In this document: in pieces, positions 9,055-18,379 of the stretch
Position numbering within the stretch: the stretch's first letter is position 1
Layout of the letters: the number at the start of each line of letters is the position of its first letter
Assembly: GCF_004137085.1 (NCBI RefSeq)
Contig: NZ_QYBC01000022.1
Coordinates: 1 to 64,000 of the forward strand
Length of the DNA stretch: 64,000 nt
Origin: Lichenibacterium ramalinae
GTDB taxonomy: Bacteria > Pseudomonadota > Alphaproteobacteria > Rhizobiales > Beijerinckiaceae
Direction: 5' to 3'
Position numbers and translations under genes: made by a program
Notes under the pieces: model-generated
The model's database searches: none
What the model was told of the DNA's origin: nothing
The model's input: the letters and a program-made list of their open reading frames with translations, nothing else

Positions 9055-9083
9055 TTGATTTTGTGCGGCGCACATGGCATATG
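9055..9083 (+). promoter_or_regulatory. Sigma-70-like promoter of the small RNA
   Basis: TTGATT (9055-9060), preceded by C as in the alphaproteobacterial CTTGA consensus, a 17-base spacer, then CATATG (9078-9083). Predicted start is near 9090, directly before the first hairpin of the RNA. Confidence 0.65.
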
Positions 9084-9089
9084 TTGCAT

Positions 9090-9175
9090 CGCGGCAGCAA
9101 TGCCGTATGCCCTTCTTGGGCGTTTCCTCCCTAGACTTGGGCCGCTCGCCGAAAGGCTGAGCGGCCTCTTTCTTT
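9090..9175 (+). ncRNA. mmgR: suhB/mmgR-like (alpha-r8 family) small RNA
   Basis: About 86 nt. A 5' hairpin (CGGCA 9092-9096 with TGCCG 9101-9105), then a single-stranded CU-rich core with CTTCTTGGGCGTTTCCTCCC, then an intrinsic terminator (GGCCGCTC 9140-9147 with GAGCGGCC 9159-9166, ending in a T-rich run 9167-9175). The core looks like the conserved UCCUCCCU motif of the alphaproteobacterial suhB RNA (Rfam RF00519; mmgR in Sinorhizobium meliloti, which limits polyhydroxybutyrate accumulation). It also has the expected synteny, divergent from an inositol-monophosphatase-family gene. CCUCCC can pair with Shine-Dalgarno sequences, so it probably represses translation in trans. Assignment is from memory of the motif plus structure and context. 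Ends are estimates. Confidence 0.8.
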
Positions 9176-9213
9176 CGGGGCCCCGCTCCTCGACGCCGCG
9201 CCCGCCCCCGGCA

Positions 9214-10149
9214 TCATTCGGCCGCCATCCGCTCGGATCCGCGGCTCGCCGCCGCGATCGACACGGCTTCGACCACGGCGTGGAGATCGCGGGACAGCGC
9301 GTCGAAGCCGGGGCCGCGCGCGATCGCCCGCTCGTCCATGTAGAGGCCGCGGTTGATCTCGATCTGCAGCGCGTGGCATCCCGCGCCGGGCCGGCCGTAA
9401 TGTTCCGTGATGAAGCCGCCCGCATAGGGCTTGTTGCGTTCCACCGCATAGCCGAAGCGCCGCAGCTCGCTCTCCGCCACGTCGACGAAGAGCGGCGCGC
9501 AGCTCGTGCCGTAGCGGTCGCCGAGCACGAAATCCGCCTTGGTCTTCTCGTCCCGCCACGTCGTCGGATCGGCCGTGCCGGTCACCGAGGACGAGGGCAT
9601 CGAGTGGCAGTCCACCAGAACGGCGAGGCCGAAGCGTCGCAGGGCGCGGTGCAGCAGCTCCTGCAGGGCGGCGTGGTAGGGCTTGTGCAGCTCGTCGATG
9701 CGCCGCAGCCCCTCCTCGACGCTCATGCGCTTGGCGTAGATCTCCTGGCTGTCCCCCACCACCCGGGCGATGGTGCCGAGCCCGCCCGCCACCCGGACCG
9801 AGCGGGTGTTGACGTAGGCCGGGAGGCGCCCCTCGAACATGCGGGGGTCGAGTTCGTAGGGCTCGCGGTTGAGGTCGAGGTAGGCGCGCGGGAAATGCGC
9901 CCGCAGCAGCGGCAGGCCGAGCGACACGGCAGGCTCGAACAGGTCGTCGACGAAGGCATCCTCGGACTTACGCAGGCTGGCGGCGTCGAGCCTCGCGCTG
10001 CGCAGGAACCGCGACGGGTAGACGCGTCCGGAATGCGGCGAGCTCAGCACGACGGCGCTGGTCAGGGCCACCGGCTCCAGCACCTCGAAGGGTGGGTCGA
10101 ACTCCGGCCCGCCCGGATCCTGGCCCTCGTCCCCTCCCGTCCGCGCCAT
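9214..10149 (-). CDS. N-formylglutamate amidohydrolase family protein
   Basis: A 311-residue member of the HutG/FGase family, which hydrolyses N-formyl-L-glutamate to formate and glutamate, the last step of one histidine degradation route. Typical blocks: SSPHSGRVYP near residue 40, DLNREPYELD, IYAKRMSVEEGLRRI, VDCHSMPS (metal-binding His) and EINRGLYMDE. The preferred start is the ATG before ARTGGDEG; the open frame extends 31 codons further but that part is Arg/Gly-rich and unlike the family. No other hut genes are nearby, so it may act on other N-acyl amino acids. It starts divergently from cpdR. Confidence 0.85.
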   Translation of the reverse strand: MARTGGDEGQDPGGPEFDPPFEVLEPVALTSAVVLSSPHSGRVYPSRFLRSARLDAASLRKSEDAFVDDLFEPAVSLGLPLLRAHFPRAYLDLNREPYELDPRMFEGRLPAYVNTRSVRVAGGLGTIARVVGDSQEIYAKRMSVEEGLRRIDELHKPYHAALQELLHRALRRFGLAVLVDCHSMPSSSVTGTADPTTWRDEKTKADFVLGDRYGTSCAPLFVDVAESELRRFGYAVERNKPYAGGFITEHYGRPGAGCHALQIEINRGLYMDERAIARGPGFDALSRDLHAVVEAVSIAAASRGSERMAAE

Positions 10150-10238
10150 CCCTCGCCCTCGTCCCCGTCCGGCCTTCCTCGTCGGCGCCACTCTGCCGAA
10201 GGCTCCCGGCCCTGTCCACGGACAGATGAGCCGTGGTC

Positions 10239-10282
10239 CCATGCCGTCGGCGTCCCCGCCCCATGCCGTCGGCGTGCCCGCC
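10239..10282. repeat. 22-bp tandem direct repeat
   Basis: Two head-to-tail copies of CCATGCCGTCGGCGTCCCCGCC-like sequence (10239-10260 and 10261-10282) with one mismatch, in the intergenic region between the amidohydrolase and cpdR. Confidence 0.8.
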
Positions 10283-10457
10283 CCTGCGGGTCGTCCGGGT
10301 TGACGGCTTTTTCACGACCACATGCGACACTGTCGACGGGCCCGCCCCGGCGGCCCCGCATTCGGGCGCGAGCCGCGTTAATTTTACGGCCCGTTAACCA
10401 CTCAAACGTTCTATGGTTAATGCCGGGAACCGGGCCTTTGGGGAAGTCGAGGAAGGG
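10283..10457. promoter_or_regulatory. cpdR upstream region with TTAACCA inverted repeat
   Basis: This stretch turns AT-rich close to cpdR. It holds TTAACCA (10394-10400) and its inverse TGGTTAA (10414-10420) separated by 13 bases, plus another TTAA at 10378-10381. TTAACCAT is the half-site bound by the cell-cycle regulator CtrA; the inverted arrangement is not the canonical TTAA-N7-TTAA, so CtrA control is only a suggestion. The rest of the 10150-10457 gap holds the 22-bp tandem repeat and nothing else I recognise. Confidence 0.4.
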
Positions 10458-10841
10458 ATGATGGACGCAGCCGCCGACCAGGCCACGAAGATTCTGCTCG
10501 CCGAGGACGACAACGACATGCGTCGCTTTCTCGTCAAGGCGCTGCAGAATGCCGGTTTCACCGTGACGTCCTTCGACAACGGCCTCGCCGCCTACCATCG
10601 GCTGCGCGAGGAGCCGTTCGAGCTGCTCCTGACCGACATCGTCATGCCCGAGATGGACGGGATCGAGCTGGCGCGCCGCGCCACGGAACTCGACCCCGAC
10701 ATCAAGGTCATGTTCATCACGGGGTTCGCCGCCGTGGCGCTCAACCCCGACAACAATGCCCCGCGCGAGGCCAAGATCCTGTCGAAGCCCTTCCACCTGA
10801 AGGACCTCGTCGGCGAAGTGCAGCGGCTGCTGGCGGCCTGA
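10458..10841 (+). CDS. cpdR: Single-domain response regulator CpdR
   Basis: A 127-residue receiver domain without an output domain. In Caulobacter and rhizobia, unphosphorylated CpdR recruits and primes the ClpXP protease at the pole for cell-cycle-timed proteolysis, and the CckA-ChpT phosphorelay inactivates it. Visible residues: acidic pair in LLAEDDNDMRR (16-18), phosphoacceptor Asp60 in LLLTDIVMPEMDG, Thr/Phe region VMFITGFAAVAL and conserved Lys110 in ILSKPFHL. The block TDIVMP-MDGIELARRA plus MFITGFAAVAL is diagnostic of CpdR. GAGG lies just before the double ATG (10458/10461); the longer upstream frame runs into the TTAACCA operator-like region and is unlikely. Confidence 0.92.
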   Translation: MMDAAADQATKILLAEDDNDMRRFLVKALQNAGFTVTSFDNGLAAYHRLREEPFELLLTDIVMPEMDGIELARRATELDPDIKVMFITGFAAVALNPDNNAPREAKILSKPFHLKDLVGEVQRLLAA

Positions 10842-10882
10842 AGGCGCCGCCGCCTCGGCGGCTCGCCCGATCCCATCGACCC

Positions 10883-10922
10883 CGCGAAGGGACCCGGCGC
10901 GCCCGCGCCGGGTCCCTTCGCG
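10883..10922. terminator. Bidirectional terminator, 18-bp perfect stem
   Basis: Arms 10883-10900 and 10905-10922 are exact inverse complements with a 4-base GCCC loop. It lies between the converging cpdR and sufA-like genes and should end transcription from both sides, although the T-runs on either side are short. Confidence 0.75.
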
Positions 10923-10926
10923 CGTT

Positions 10927-11310
10927 TCAGGCTGCGCCCGCCAGCGCCTCCGGGCTCGCCGGCGTGATGGCGACGCTTTCCCCGCAGCCGCAGGCCGAGG
11001 TCTGGTTGGGGTTCTGGAACACGAAACCCGACGACAGCTTGTCGACCTTGAAGTCCATCTCGGTGCCGAGCAGGAACAGCACGGCCTTGGGGTCGATGAG
11101 GATGCGCACGCCCTTGTCCTCGACGATCTCGTCGGACGGAGCCGGCGCGCCGGCCATCTCCATCGTGTAGGACATCCCGGCGCAGCCGCCGTTCTTCACG
11201 CCGACGCGGAGCCCGAACGGGGGCGTGTCGGCCTGGCTCATGATCTCCTGCACCCGGCCCGCCGCCGCATCGGTGAGCGACATGACCTGATAACGTTTCC
11301 TGGCAGCCAT
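10927..11310 (-). CDS. sufA: HesB/IscA-family Fe-S carrier, SufA type
   Basis: A 127-residue A-type carrier that takes Fe-S clusters from the SUF scaffold and passes them to apo-proteins. The three conserved cysteines are present: one in GVKNGGCAGMSYTME and two in ACGCGES near the C-terminus. The KNGGCAGMxYTM form and LSSGFVFQNPNQTSACGCG match rhizobial SufA. No other suf genes are nearby. The ATG before AARKRYQVM has GGGAGAG upstream; a start 15 codons earlier would add residues not seen in the family. Confidence 0.88.
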   Translation of the reverse strand: MAARKRYQVMSLTDAAAGRVQEIMSQADTPPFGLRVGVKNGGCAGMSYTMEMAGAPAPSDEIVEDKGVRILIDPKAVLFLLGTEMDFKVDKLSSGFVFQNPNQTSACGCGESVAITPASPEALAGAA

Positions 11311-11394
11311 CGTGATCTCTCCCACCGGCGGATGACGCGCGGGGTCTGACACCAATGTAGCGGTTCCGACGGCCGGAAAAAAGGCCGATGCCGG

Positions 11395-13695
11395 TCAAGG
11401 CTCCCGGCCGCCGTCCGGCGCGGCGGCATCGGCCGCGGTTTCGGCCCCGGCATCGCGCCCCGCCCTCCGACGTTCGGGCGCGGGGGCGGGCGACCAGGGG
11501 CGGTCCTCGCCGATGCCGCGCGCGTCCCGGCGGCGCCAGCCCTCGCCGTCGCGGCGCAGCGCCACGGCGCCGCTGGCCGCCAGCGCGAGCCGGTCGATCA
11601 CCACCGGGGCGGCGCAGGGCCGCGGCGCCACGAGCGTCGTCACGACGATGCGGGCCCGCCGGCAGTCCTCGGCGAAGGCGGCGGCATCGGCGACGAGCGA
11701 CACGAAGCCGCCGCCCGGCAGCGGCGCCACGCAGCCGAGCTTGTCGCAGCGACGGCCCGGCAGGGCGACCTCCCCGTGGCCGGAACCGCCGAGGTCGCGG
11801 GCGTCCCCGTCGGCCCGCAGCCATTGCTCGGCCGTGAAGGCGCCCGGGCGGCCGAGCGTGCCGAGGCGGCCGTCCGGCTCCCGAAGCGCCAGGGCGTCTC
11901 CCGTCGCCGCGACCAGGATGTCGTCCCGCGCGCCCGATGCCGCCCCGGCGAGCCCCAGGGCCAGCAGGGGCACGGCCGTCAGCCGCAGCAGGAGGCTGCG
12001 CCAGATCACGACGGACAGCAGCGCCAGGGCGAGGCAGGGCAGCGCCCAGGGGGCGAAGTCCCGGAGCGGCACCGTCGACAGGGGGGCGGCGCCGAGGATG
12101 CGGGCCACGGCCAGCACGATGCGGATGCCCCAGCCGACCCAGTGCCACACCGGCGCGTCGAGCCCGAGCGGGTAGAGGATGGTGCCGAGCAGGGCGCCCG
12201 GGACGGCGAAGACCTCGATCATCGCCAGGGTCAGGGGGTTGCCGATGAAGACGTAGGGGCTGAGTTCGTGGAACTCCGCCGCCATGAACGAGGCCGTGGC
12301 GAGCGTGGCGAACAGCGTCGCGGTGAGGAGGTGGACGACCCCCTGCCCGGCCCGCGCCGCCCGCCCGCGCCACGGCGGCCGGGGCGCGGCGCGGGGCGGC
12401 GGCTCGGCGAAGAGGTCCGGCGGCGCGGCGCGCCAGCGGGCCTCCTGCACGGCGATCAGCGCCGCCACGGCCGCGAAGGAGAGCTGGAAGCTCGCGCCCG
12501 CGATCTGCTCGGGCTCGATGGCGATCACCAGCAGGGCCGCGAAGGCGAGGTTGCGCATCGTCATGGCGCGGCGCCCCGCCAGCACGGCCGCCAGCACGAT
12601 CACCGTCATGAAGAGGGCCCGCTGCGTGCCGACGCGCGACCCCGTGCCGATGTCGTAGGCCACGGCGCCGACGATCGCGACCCCGGCCGCCCAGGCCTTG
12701 ATGGGCCGCCGCAGCGCCAGCGCCGGGCTCAGTGCCAGCAGGCGCCGCGCCAGCCCGAACAGCAGGCCGGCGACCAGCGTCATCTGCACGCCCGCGATGG
12801 TGATGATGTGGAAGATGCCGGCCTCGCGGATGACCTCGCGCCCGCCGGCCGAGAGCAGGTCGCGCTTGCCCGTCACCATGGCGGCCGCGATGGCGCCGGT
12901 GTCGTCGCCGCCGACGACGGCGTAGACCCGCAGTGCCAGGGCGTTGCGCGCCCGGTCGACGGCCCGGTGCAGCCGCGCCGCGGCGTCGCCCGGCGCGGGC
13001 TCCGGCAGCGTGACGATCGGCCCCAGGATCGAGCCGACGGCGCCGATGCCGGAGAAGAAGGCATCGCGGGCGAAATCGTAGCCGCCCGGCAATGCGGCAC
13101 GGGCGGGCGGCAGCAGGCGGGCCTTGAGCCTGACGCCGTCGCCCGCCGCGACGGAACCGGGCCGCCGCGTCGTCAGCCTGACGCGCCGGGGCCGCTGCTC
13201 CGGCGCGAGGCCTTCGGCCGTCTCGACCGCGACCAGGATGCGGGCGCCCGTGGCGCGCAGGTCGACCTCCTCGACCGTGCCGGTGAGCGTCACGATGCGG
13301 ATGCGGTCCAGCATCGGGGTGGCGACGCTGCGTGACCGGACCTCGCCCGACAGGAACCCCGCCGCCAGCGCCAGGACGCCCAGCGCGGCGCCGCAGGGCA
13401 CGGGCCGGCCGCGCAGCAGCACGGCCGCGGCGAGCGCCGCCGCCGCGAGCAGCGACGGCAGCCAGGGCGAGGGCTCGACGTCGGCCGACAGGTAGAGGAG
13501 CACGCCGGCGCCGGCCGCGACCGGGAGCCACAGGAAGAAGCGCCGTTCGTCCCGTTCCTGCGCGAAGGCGCGCGACAGGGACCACCCGCGAAACCGCGCC
13601 GCGACCGCCGACGGGCGGTGCGGACCCGCCAGGACACCCGCCAGGACATCCACGAGGACACCCGCGAAACCACCCTGGCCGGACGCGTCGGGCAC
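11395..13695 (-). CDS. comEC: ComEC/Rec2 DNA-uptake channel protein
   Basis: A 766-residue polytopic inner-membrane protein that carries single-stranded DNA into the cytoplasm during natural transformation. An N-terminal OB-like DUF4131 region (LTGTVEEVDLR, LKARLLPP) follows the first helices. The competence domain has TGKRDLLSAGGREVIREAGIFHI and ITIAGVQMTLVAGLLF, the equivalent of the LSGLH block, then many helices. The C-terminal ~170 residues occupy the place of the metallo-beta-lactamase domain but I find no HxHxDH zinc motif, which is usual for the alphaproteobacterial form. No other competence genes are present here. It is divergent from gltX, an arrangement common in Hyphomicrobiales. 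Confidence 0.88.
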   Translation of the reverse strand: MPDASGQGGFAGVLVDVLAGVLAGPHRPSAVAARFRGWSLSRAFAQERDERRFFLWLPVAAGAGVLLYLSADVEPSPWLPSLLAAAALAAAVLLRGRPVPCGAALGVLALAAGFLSGEVRSRSVATPMLDRIRIVTLTGTVEEVDLRATGARILVAVETAEGLAPEQRPRRVRLTTRRPGSVAAGDGVRLKARLLPPARAALPGGYDFARDAFFSGIGAVGSILGPIVTLPEPAPGDAAARLHRAVDRARNALALRVYAVVGGDDTGAIAAAMVTGKRDLLSAGGREVIREAGIFHIITIAGVQMTLVAGLLFGLARRLLALSPALALRRPIKAWAAGVAIVGAVAYDIGTGSRVGTQRALFMTVIVLAAVLAGRRAMTMRNLAFAALLVIAIEPEQIAGASFQLSFAAVAALIAVQEARWRAAPPDLFAEPPPRAAPRPPWRGRAARAGQGVVHLLTATLFATLATASFMAAEFHELSPYVFIGNPLTLAMIEVFAVPGALLGTILYPLGLDAPVWHWVGWGIRIVLAVARILGAAPLSTVPLRDFAPWALPCLALALLSVVIWRSLLLRLTAVPLLALGLAGAASGARDDILVAATGDALALREPDGRLGTLGRPGAFTAEQWLRADGDARDLGGSGHGEVALPGRRCDKLGCVAPLPGGGFVSLVADAAAFAEDCRRARIVVTTLVAPRPCAAPVVIDRLALAASGAVALRRDGEGWRRRDARGIGEDRPWSPAPAPERRRAGRDAGAETAADAAAPDGGREP

Positions 13696-13808
13696 GGCGG
13701 TCCTCCGCCCTTTGTGGGAACCGGACCTTCATGTTAGAGCGGCGCCGCGCCGGCAAGGCCCCTGCCTGCCGGTTCCCGCTTCGTTCCGGATAATAAAGTG
13801 CAGATGCC

Positions 13809-15242
13809 ATGCCCGAGCCCGTGATCACGCGCTTCGCGCCGTCGCCGACGGGCTTTCTTCATATCGGCGGCGCCCGCACGGCGCTGTTCAACTGGCTGTT
13901 CGCGCGCCGCCACGGCGGCACCATGCTGCTGCGCATCGAGGACACGGACCGCGAGCGCTCGACCACGGCCGCCATCGACGCCATCCTGGACGGGCTGAAG
14001 TGGCTCGGGCTCGATTGGGACGGCGAGGTCGTCTACCAGGCCAGCCGCGCCGATCGGCACCGGGACGCCGTCGCGCAGCTCCTGGCCGACGGCCGCGCCT
14101 ACCGTTGCTACGCCACACCCCAGGACCTCGAGGCCATGCGCGAGCTCGCCCGGGCCGAGAAGCGGCCGCCGCGCTACGACGGGCGCTGGCGCGACCGCGA
14201 CCCCGCCGAGGCGCCGGCGGGCGTGAAGCCCGTGATCCGTCTGCGGGCGCCGCTCGACGGCACCACCACGCTGAACGACGCCGTGCAGGGCAGCGTGACT
14301 TGGGCCAACAAGGACCTCGACGATCTCGTCCTTCTCCGCTCGGACGGCAGCCCCACCTACATGCTGGCCGTGGTGGTGGACGACCACGACATGGGCGTCA
14401 CCCAGATCATCCGGGGCGACGACCACCTCACCAATGCGGCCCGCCAGATGCAGATCTACGAGGCCCTGGGCTGGCCGGTGCCCGCCATGGCGCATATTCC
14501 GCTGATCCACGGGGCGGACGGCGCCAAGCTGTCGAAGCGCCACGGGGCGCTCGGCGTCGAGCAGTATCGCGCCATGGGCTACCTGCCCGAGGCGCTGCGC
14601 AACTACCTGCTGCGGCTCGGCTGGAGCCAGGGCGACCAGGAGTTCTTCTCCACCGACGCCATGGTGGCGGCCTTCGACCTCGGCGGCGTCGGCCGCTCGC
14701 CGTCCCGCTTCGACTTCGCCAAGCTCGAGAACATGAACGGCCACTACCTGCGGGCCGCCGACGACGCCCATCTGGTCGATCAGCTCGTCGCCAACCTGCC
14801 CCACCTGCCGGGCGGCGACGCCTTGGCGGACCGGATGGACGCCGGGGCCCGGGCCAAGCTGCTGGCCGCCATGCCGGGGCTGAAGGAGCGCGCCAAGACG
14901 CTGGTGGAACTGCTCGACGGCGCCCAGTTCCTCTTCGCCGCCCGCCCCCTCGCCATGGATGCCAAGGCAGCCGAGATCCTGGCCCGGAGCGCCGACGTGC
15001 TCCCCGCCCTGCTGGCGCGGCTCGAAGCGCTGGACGACTGGACCGCCGCCACGACCGAGGGCGCCGTGCGGGCCTGCGCCGAGGAGACCGGGACCAAGCT
15101 CGGCCAGGTGGCGCAACCGCTGCGCGCCGCCCTCACCGGCCGCTCGACCTCCCCAGGCATCTTCGACGTGCTCGCCGTGCTCGGCCGCGAGGAAAGCCTG
15201 GGACGCCTGCGCGATGCGCAGCCCCACCATGCCGCCCCATGA
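13809..15242 (+). CDS. gltX: Glutamate--tRNA ligase
   Basis: Class I aminoacyl-tRNA synthetase, 477 residues, charging tRNA-Glu (and in many alphaproteobacteria also tRNA-Gln for later amidation). The HIGH-type signature reads [19 protein letters not shown] and the KMSKS-type signature [10 protein letters not shown]. The acceptor-binding block [13 protein letters not shown] and [14 protein letters not shown] are present, with the alpha-helical anticodon-binding domain behind. Alphaproteobacteria often have two GltX copies; this one sits before citrate synthase, as in related genomes. The ATG at 13809 gives the standard N-terminus. Confidence 0.96.
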   Translation: MPEPVITRFAPSPTGFLHIGGARTALFNWLFARRHGGTMLLRIEDTDRERSTTAAIDAILDGLKWLGLDWDGEVVYQASRADRHRDAVAQLLADGRAYRCYATPQDLEAMRELARAEKRPPRYDGRWRDRDPAEAPAGVKPVIRLRAPLDGTTTLNDAVQGSVTWANKDLDDLVLLRSDGSPTYMLAVVVDDHDMGVTQIIRGDDHLTNAARQMQIYEALGWPVPAMAHIPLIHGADGAKLSKRHGALGVEQYRAMGYLPEALRNYLLRLGWSQGDQEFFSTDAMVAAFDLGGVGRSPSRFDFAKLENMNGHYLRAADDAHLVDQLVANLPHLPGGDALADRMDAGARAKLLAAMPGLKERAKTLVELLDGAQFLFAARPLAMDAKAAEILARSADVLPALLARLEALDDWTAATTEGAVRACAEETGTKLGQVAQPLRAALTGRSTSPGIFDVLAVLGREESLGRLRDAQPHHAAP

Positions 15243-15255
15243 CGGACCGCACAGC

Positions 15256-15283
15256 TTGACGGCAAGTGCCGATGATTTAGCTT
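15256..15283 (+). promoter_or_regulatory. Possible promoter of gltA
   Basis: TTGACG (15256-15261, preceded by C) and TAGCTT (15278-15283) with a 16-base spacer, ~75 bases before the citrate synthase start. The -35 is strong and the -10 weak. Confidence 0.45.
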
Positions 15284-15359
15284 TGGTGCAACGCACAAGG
15301 CCACGCTGGGCCTCCGCGAATCGCGCCTGCCCCCCTCCACCGTCGCAGAGGCTCCTCCC

Positions 15360-16649
<1,290 letters not shown>

Positions 16650-16660
16650 GAGCCGGCGAC

Positions 16661-16711
16661 CGGATGCCCTGTCGCTGAAAACAAGGACAAGTTGTTTTCA
16701 GCCGGCATCCG
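16661..16711 (+). terminator. Composite hairpin after gltA
   Basis: An inner 11-bp stem (GCTGAAAACAA 16674-16684 with TTGTTTTCAGC 16692-16702) sits on an outer 8-bp stem (CGGATGCC 16661-16668 with GGCATCCG 16704-16711). The strong fold at the 3' end suggests a transcript end or RNA stability element, though the T-rich part is inside the stem and not after it. Confidence 0.5.
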
Positions 16712-16813
16712 ACCGGAAGGCCGAGACCGTCACGGACGCTGAGCGTGCGAGGTCTGGAACCGGCCGGCGGTCGACCCGGCCGGCCGAAACGAGACGCAGC
16801 GGGGGACCCGTCC

Positions 16814-17236
16814 ATGCAGGCCTATGACGAATCCAACATCTTCGCCAAGATCCTGCGCGGCGAGATCCCCTGCACCAAGGTCTACGAGGACGACGCCGTC
16901 CTCGCCTTCATGGACATCATGCCCCAGGTCGAGGGGCACGTGCTGGTGATCGCCAAGGCGCCCTCCCGCACGCTGCTGGACACCGATCCCGCGGTGCTCG
17001 CCGCCGTGATGCCGCGCGTCCAGACGGTCGGCCGCGCCGTCGTGAAGGCGCTCGCTGCCGACGGGCTGACGCTGATGCAGTTCAGCGAGGCCGCGGGCGG
17101 GCAGACGGTGTTTCACCTGCATTTCCACCTGATGCCCCGCCGCGACGGCGTTCCGCTGCGGCCGCACGAGGGGCCGATGGCGGATCCGAAGGCGCTGGAG
17201 CGGGTGGCGGCGCGGATCCGGGCGGAACTCACCTAG
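16814..17236 (+). CDS. HIT-family nucleotide-binding protein
   Basis: A 140-residue histidine-triad protein of the Hint/HinT branch, which hydrolyses purine nucleoside phosphoramidates and adenylates. The triad reads FHLHFHLMPRRDG near residue 100. The N-terminus IFAKILRGEIPCTKVYEDD is the classic bacterial HIT start, so the ATG at 16814 is chosen over the longer frame. It is followed 41 bases later by a HAD phosphatase on the same strand. Physiological substrate is not evident. Confidence 0.9.
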   Translation: MQAYDESNIFAKILRGEIPCTKVYEDDAVLAFMDIMPQVEGHVLVIAKAPSRTLLDTDPAVLAAVMPRVQTVGRAVVKALAADGLTLMQFSEAAGGQTVFHLHFHLMPRRDGVPLRPHEGPMADPKALERVAARIRAELT

Positions 17237-17277
17237 GCGCCTGGCGTTCGCCCTCCTCATGCGTGGGGGATGCCAGA

Positions 17278-17934
17278 ATGATCGAGGCCGTGATTTTCGA
17301 CGTGGACGGGACGCTGGTCGACAGCGTCGACCGGCACGCCGAGTCCTGGGAACGCGCTTTCGCCCGGTTCGGCAAGGACATCCCCTTCGCGAAGCTGCGG
17401 TCGCAGATCGGCAAGGGCGGAGACCAGCTGATGCCGGTCTTCCTCGACGCGGCGGAGCTGAAGCGCTTCGGCGCCGACATCGAGGCCGCGCGCGGCGCCA
17501 TCTTCAAGGCCGAGTCGCTGCACCGCGTGAAGGGCTTCCCGGGCTGCACCGCGCTGTTCGAGGCGCTGCGGGCGCGCGGGCTGCGGATCGCCCTGGCGTC
17601 CTCGTCGAAGGCGGCGGAACTCGAGGTCTACAAGCAGGCCGCCGGGGTCGACGGGCTGACCGACGTCGAGACGTCCTCCGACGACGCCGACCGCTCCAAG
17701 CCCCATCCCGACATCTTCGCCGCCGCCCTGGCCAAGCTCGACCTCCCGCCCGGACGCGCGATCGTGGTCGGCGATACGCCCTACGACGCGGAAGCCGCCC
17801 GCAAGGCCGGCATCGCGGCCATCGGCGTGCTCTGCGGCGGCTTCCCCGCCGAGGACATGCGCGCGGCCGGCGCCACCCGCATCTACCGCGATCCCGAGGA
17901 CCTGCTGGCCCACATCGACGAATGGGCGGCGTGA
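17278..17934 (+). CDS. HAD-superfamily phosphatase
   Basis: A 218-residue haloacid-dehalogenase-type hydrolase of subfamily IA. Motif I DVDGTLVDS (nucleophile Asp), a helical cap with WERAFARFG, motif II ASSSK, motif III Lys in SKPHPDIF, and motif IV VGDTPYDAEAA are all present, so it should be an active phosphatase. Relatives act on phosphoglycolate or small sugar phosphates; the substrate cannot be told. GGGGGA lies 7 bases before the ATG at 17278; a GTG five codons upstream is less likely. It converges on the next gene with only 10 bases between. Confidence 0.85.
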   Translation: MIEAVIFDVDGTLVDSVDRHAESWERAFARFGKDIPFAKLRSQIGKGGDQLMPVFLDAAELKRFGADIEAARGAIFKAESLHRVKGFPGCTALFEALRARGLRIALASSSKAAELEVYKQAAGVDGLTDVETSSDDADRSKPHPDIFAAALAKLDLPPGRAIVVGDTPYDAEAARKAGIAAIGVLCGGFPAEDMRAAGATRIYRDPEDLLAHIDEWAA

Positions 17935-17944
17935 CCCACCCGGC

Positions 17945-18277
17945 TCAGTAGCCGCGTGGATAGACCGCCTGGGTCTTGAAGGGGGCGACGCGGGGCAGTG
18001 GCACCAGCACCAGTTCGGCGTCGACCGCGCCGGGACGGCTGCCGGGGTTGTTGTAGAGCACCGGCAGGGGCTGGCCCGTGAAACGGCTGCGGGCGAGCCG
18101 CATGACGTGGCGCACCGGCGCCTCCACGGTGCCGACCCTCAGGCCTTCGGCCGTGTAGGCCGGAAAGACCACGATCCGCGGCAGGCATTCGGACCGGACG
18201 GGATCGCAGGCCCAGGCCGCCGGTGCGGCCAGCAGGCCGGCGGACAGCGCCGAGGCGAGGGCGAGGGTGAGACGCAT
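17945..18277 (-). CDS. Secreted hypothetical protein
   Basis: A 110-residue product with a clear Sec signal peptide (RLTLALASALSAGLLAAPAAWA, cleavage expected after AWA). The mature part starts CDPVRSEC with two cysteines that could form a disulfide, followed by a short beta-rich domain (LPRIVVFPAY, ELVLVPLPR). I recognise no family. It lies downstream of anmK in the same direction, with a 102-base gap, so co-transcription is possible. Probably periplasmic. Confidence 0.65.
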   Translation of the reverse strand: MRLTLALASALSAGLLAAPAAWACDPVRSECLPRIVVFPAYTAEGLRVGTVEAPVRHVMRLARSRFTGQPLPVLYNNPGSRPGAVDAELVLVPLPRVAPFKTQAVYPRGY

Positions 18278-18379
18278 GGCGGGCTCCCGTGCGGCGGCGC
18301 GATGCCGCCGCCGCCGGGAGGATCGGCCACGGAGCTTTCCGGTTCCCTGACGGTGCGGCTTTTTTGCCGTGCGAGGTCG

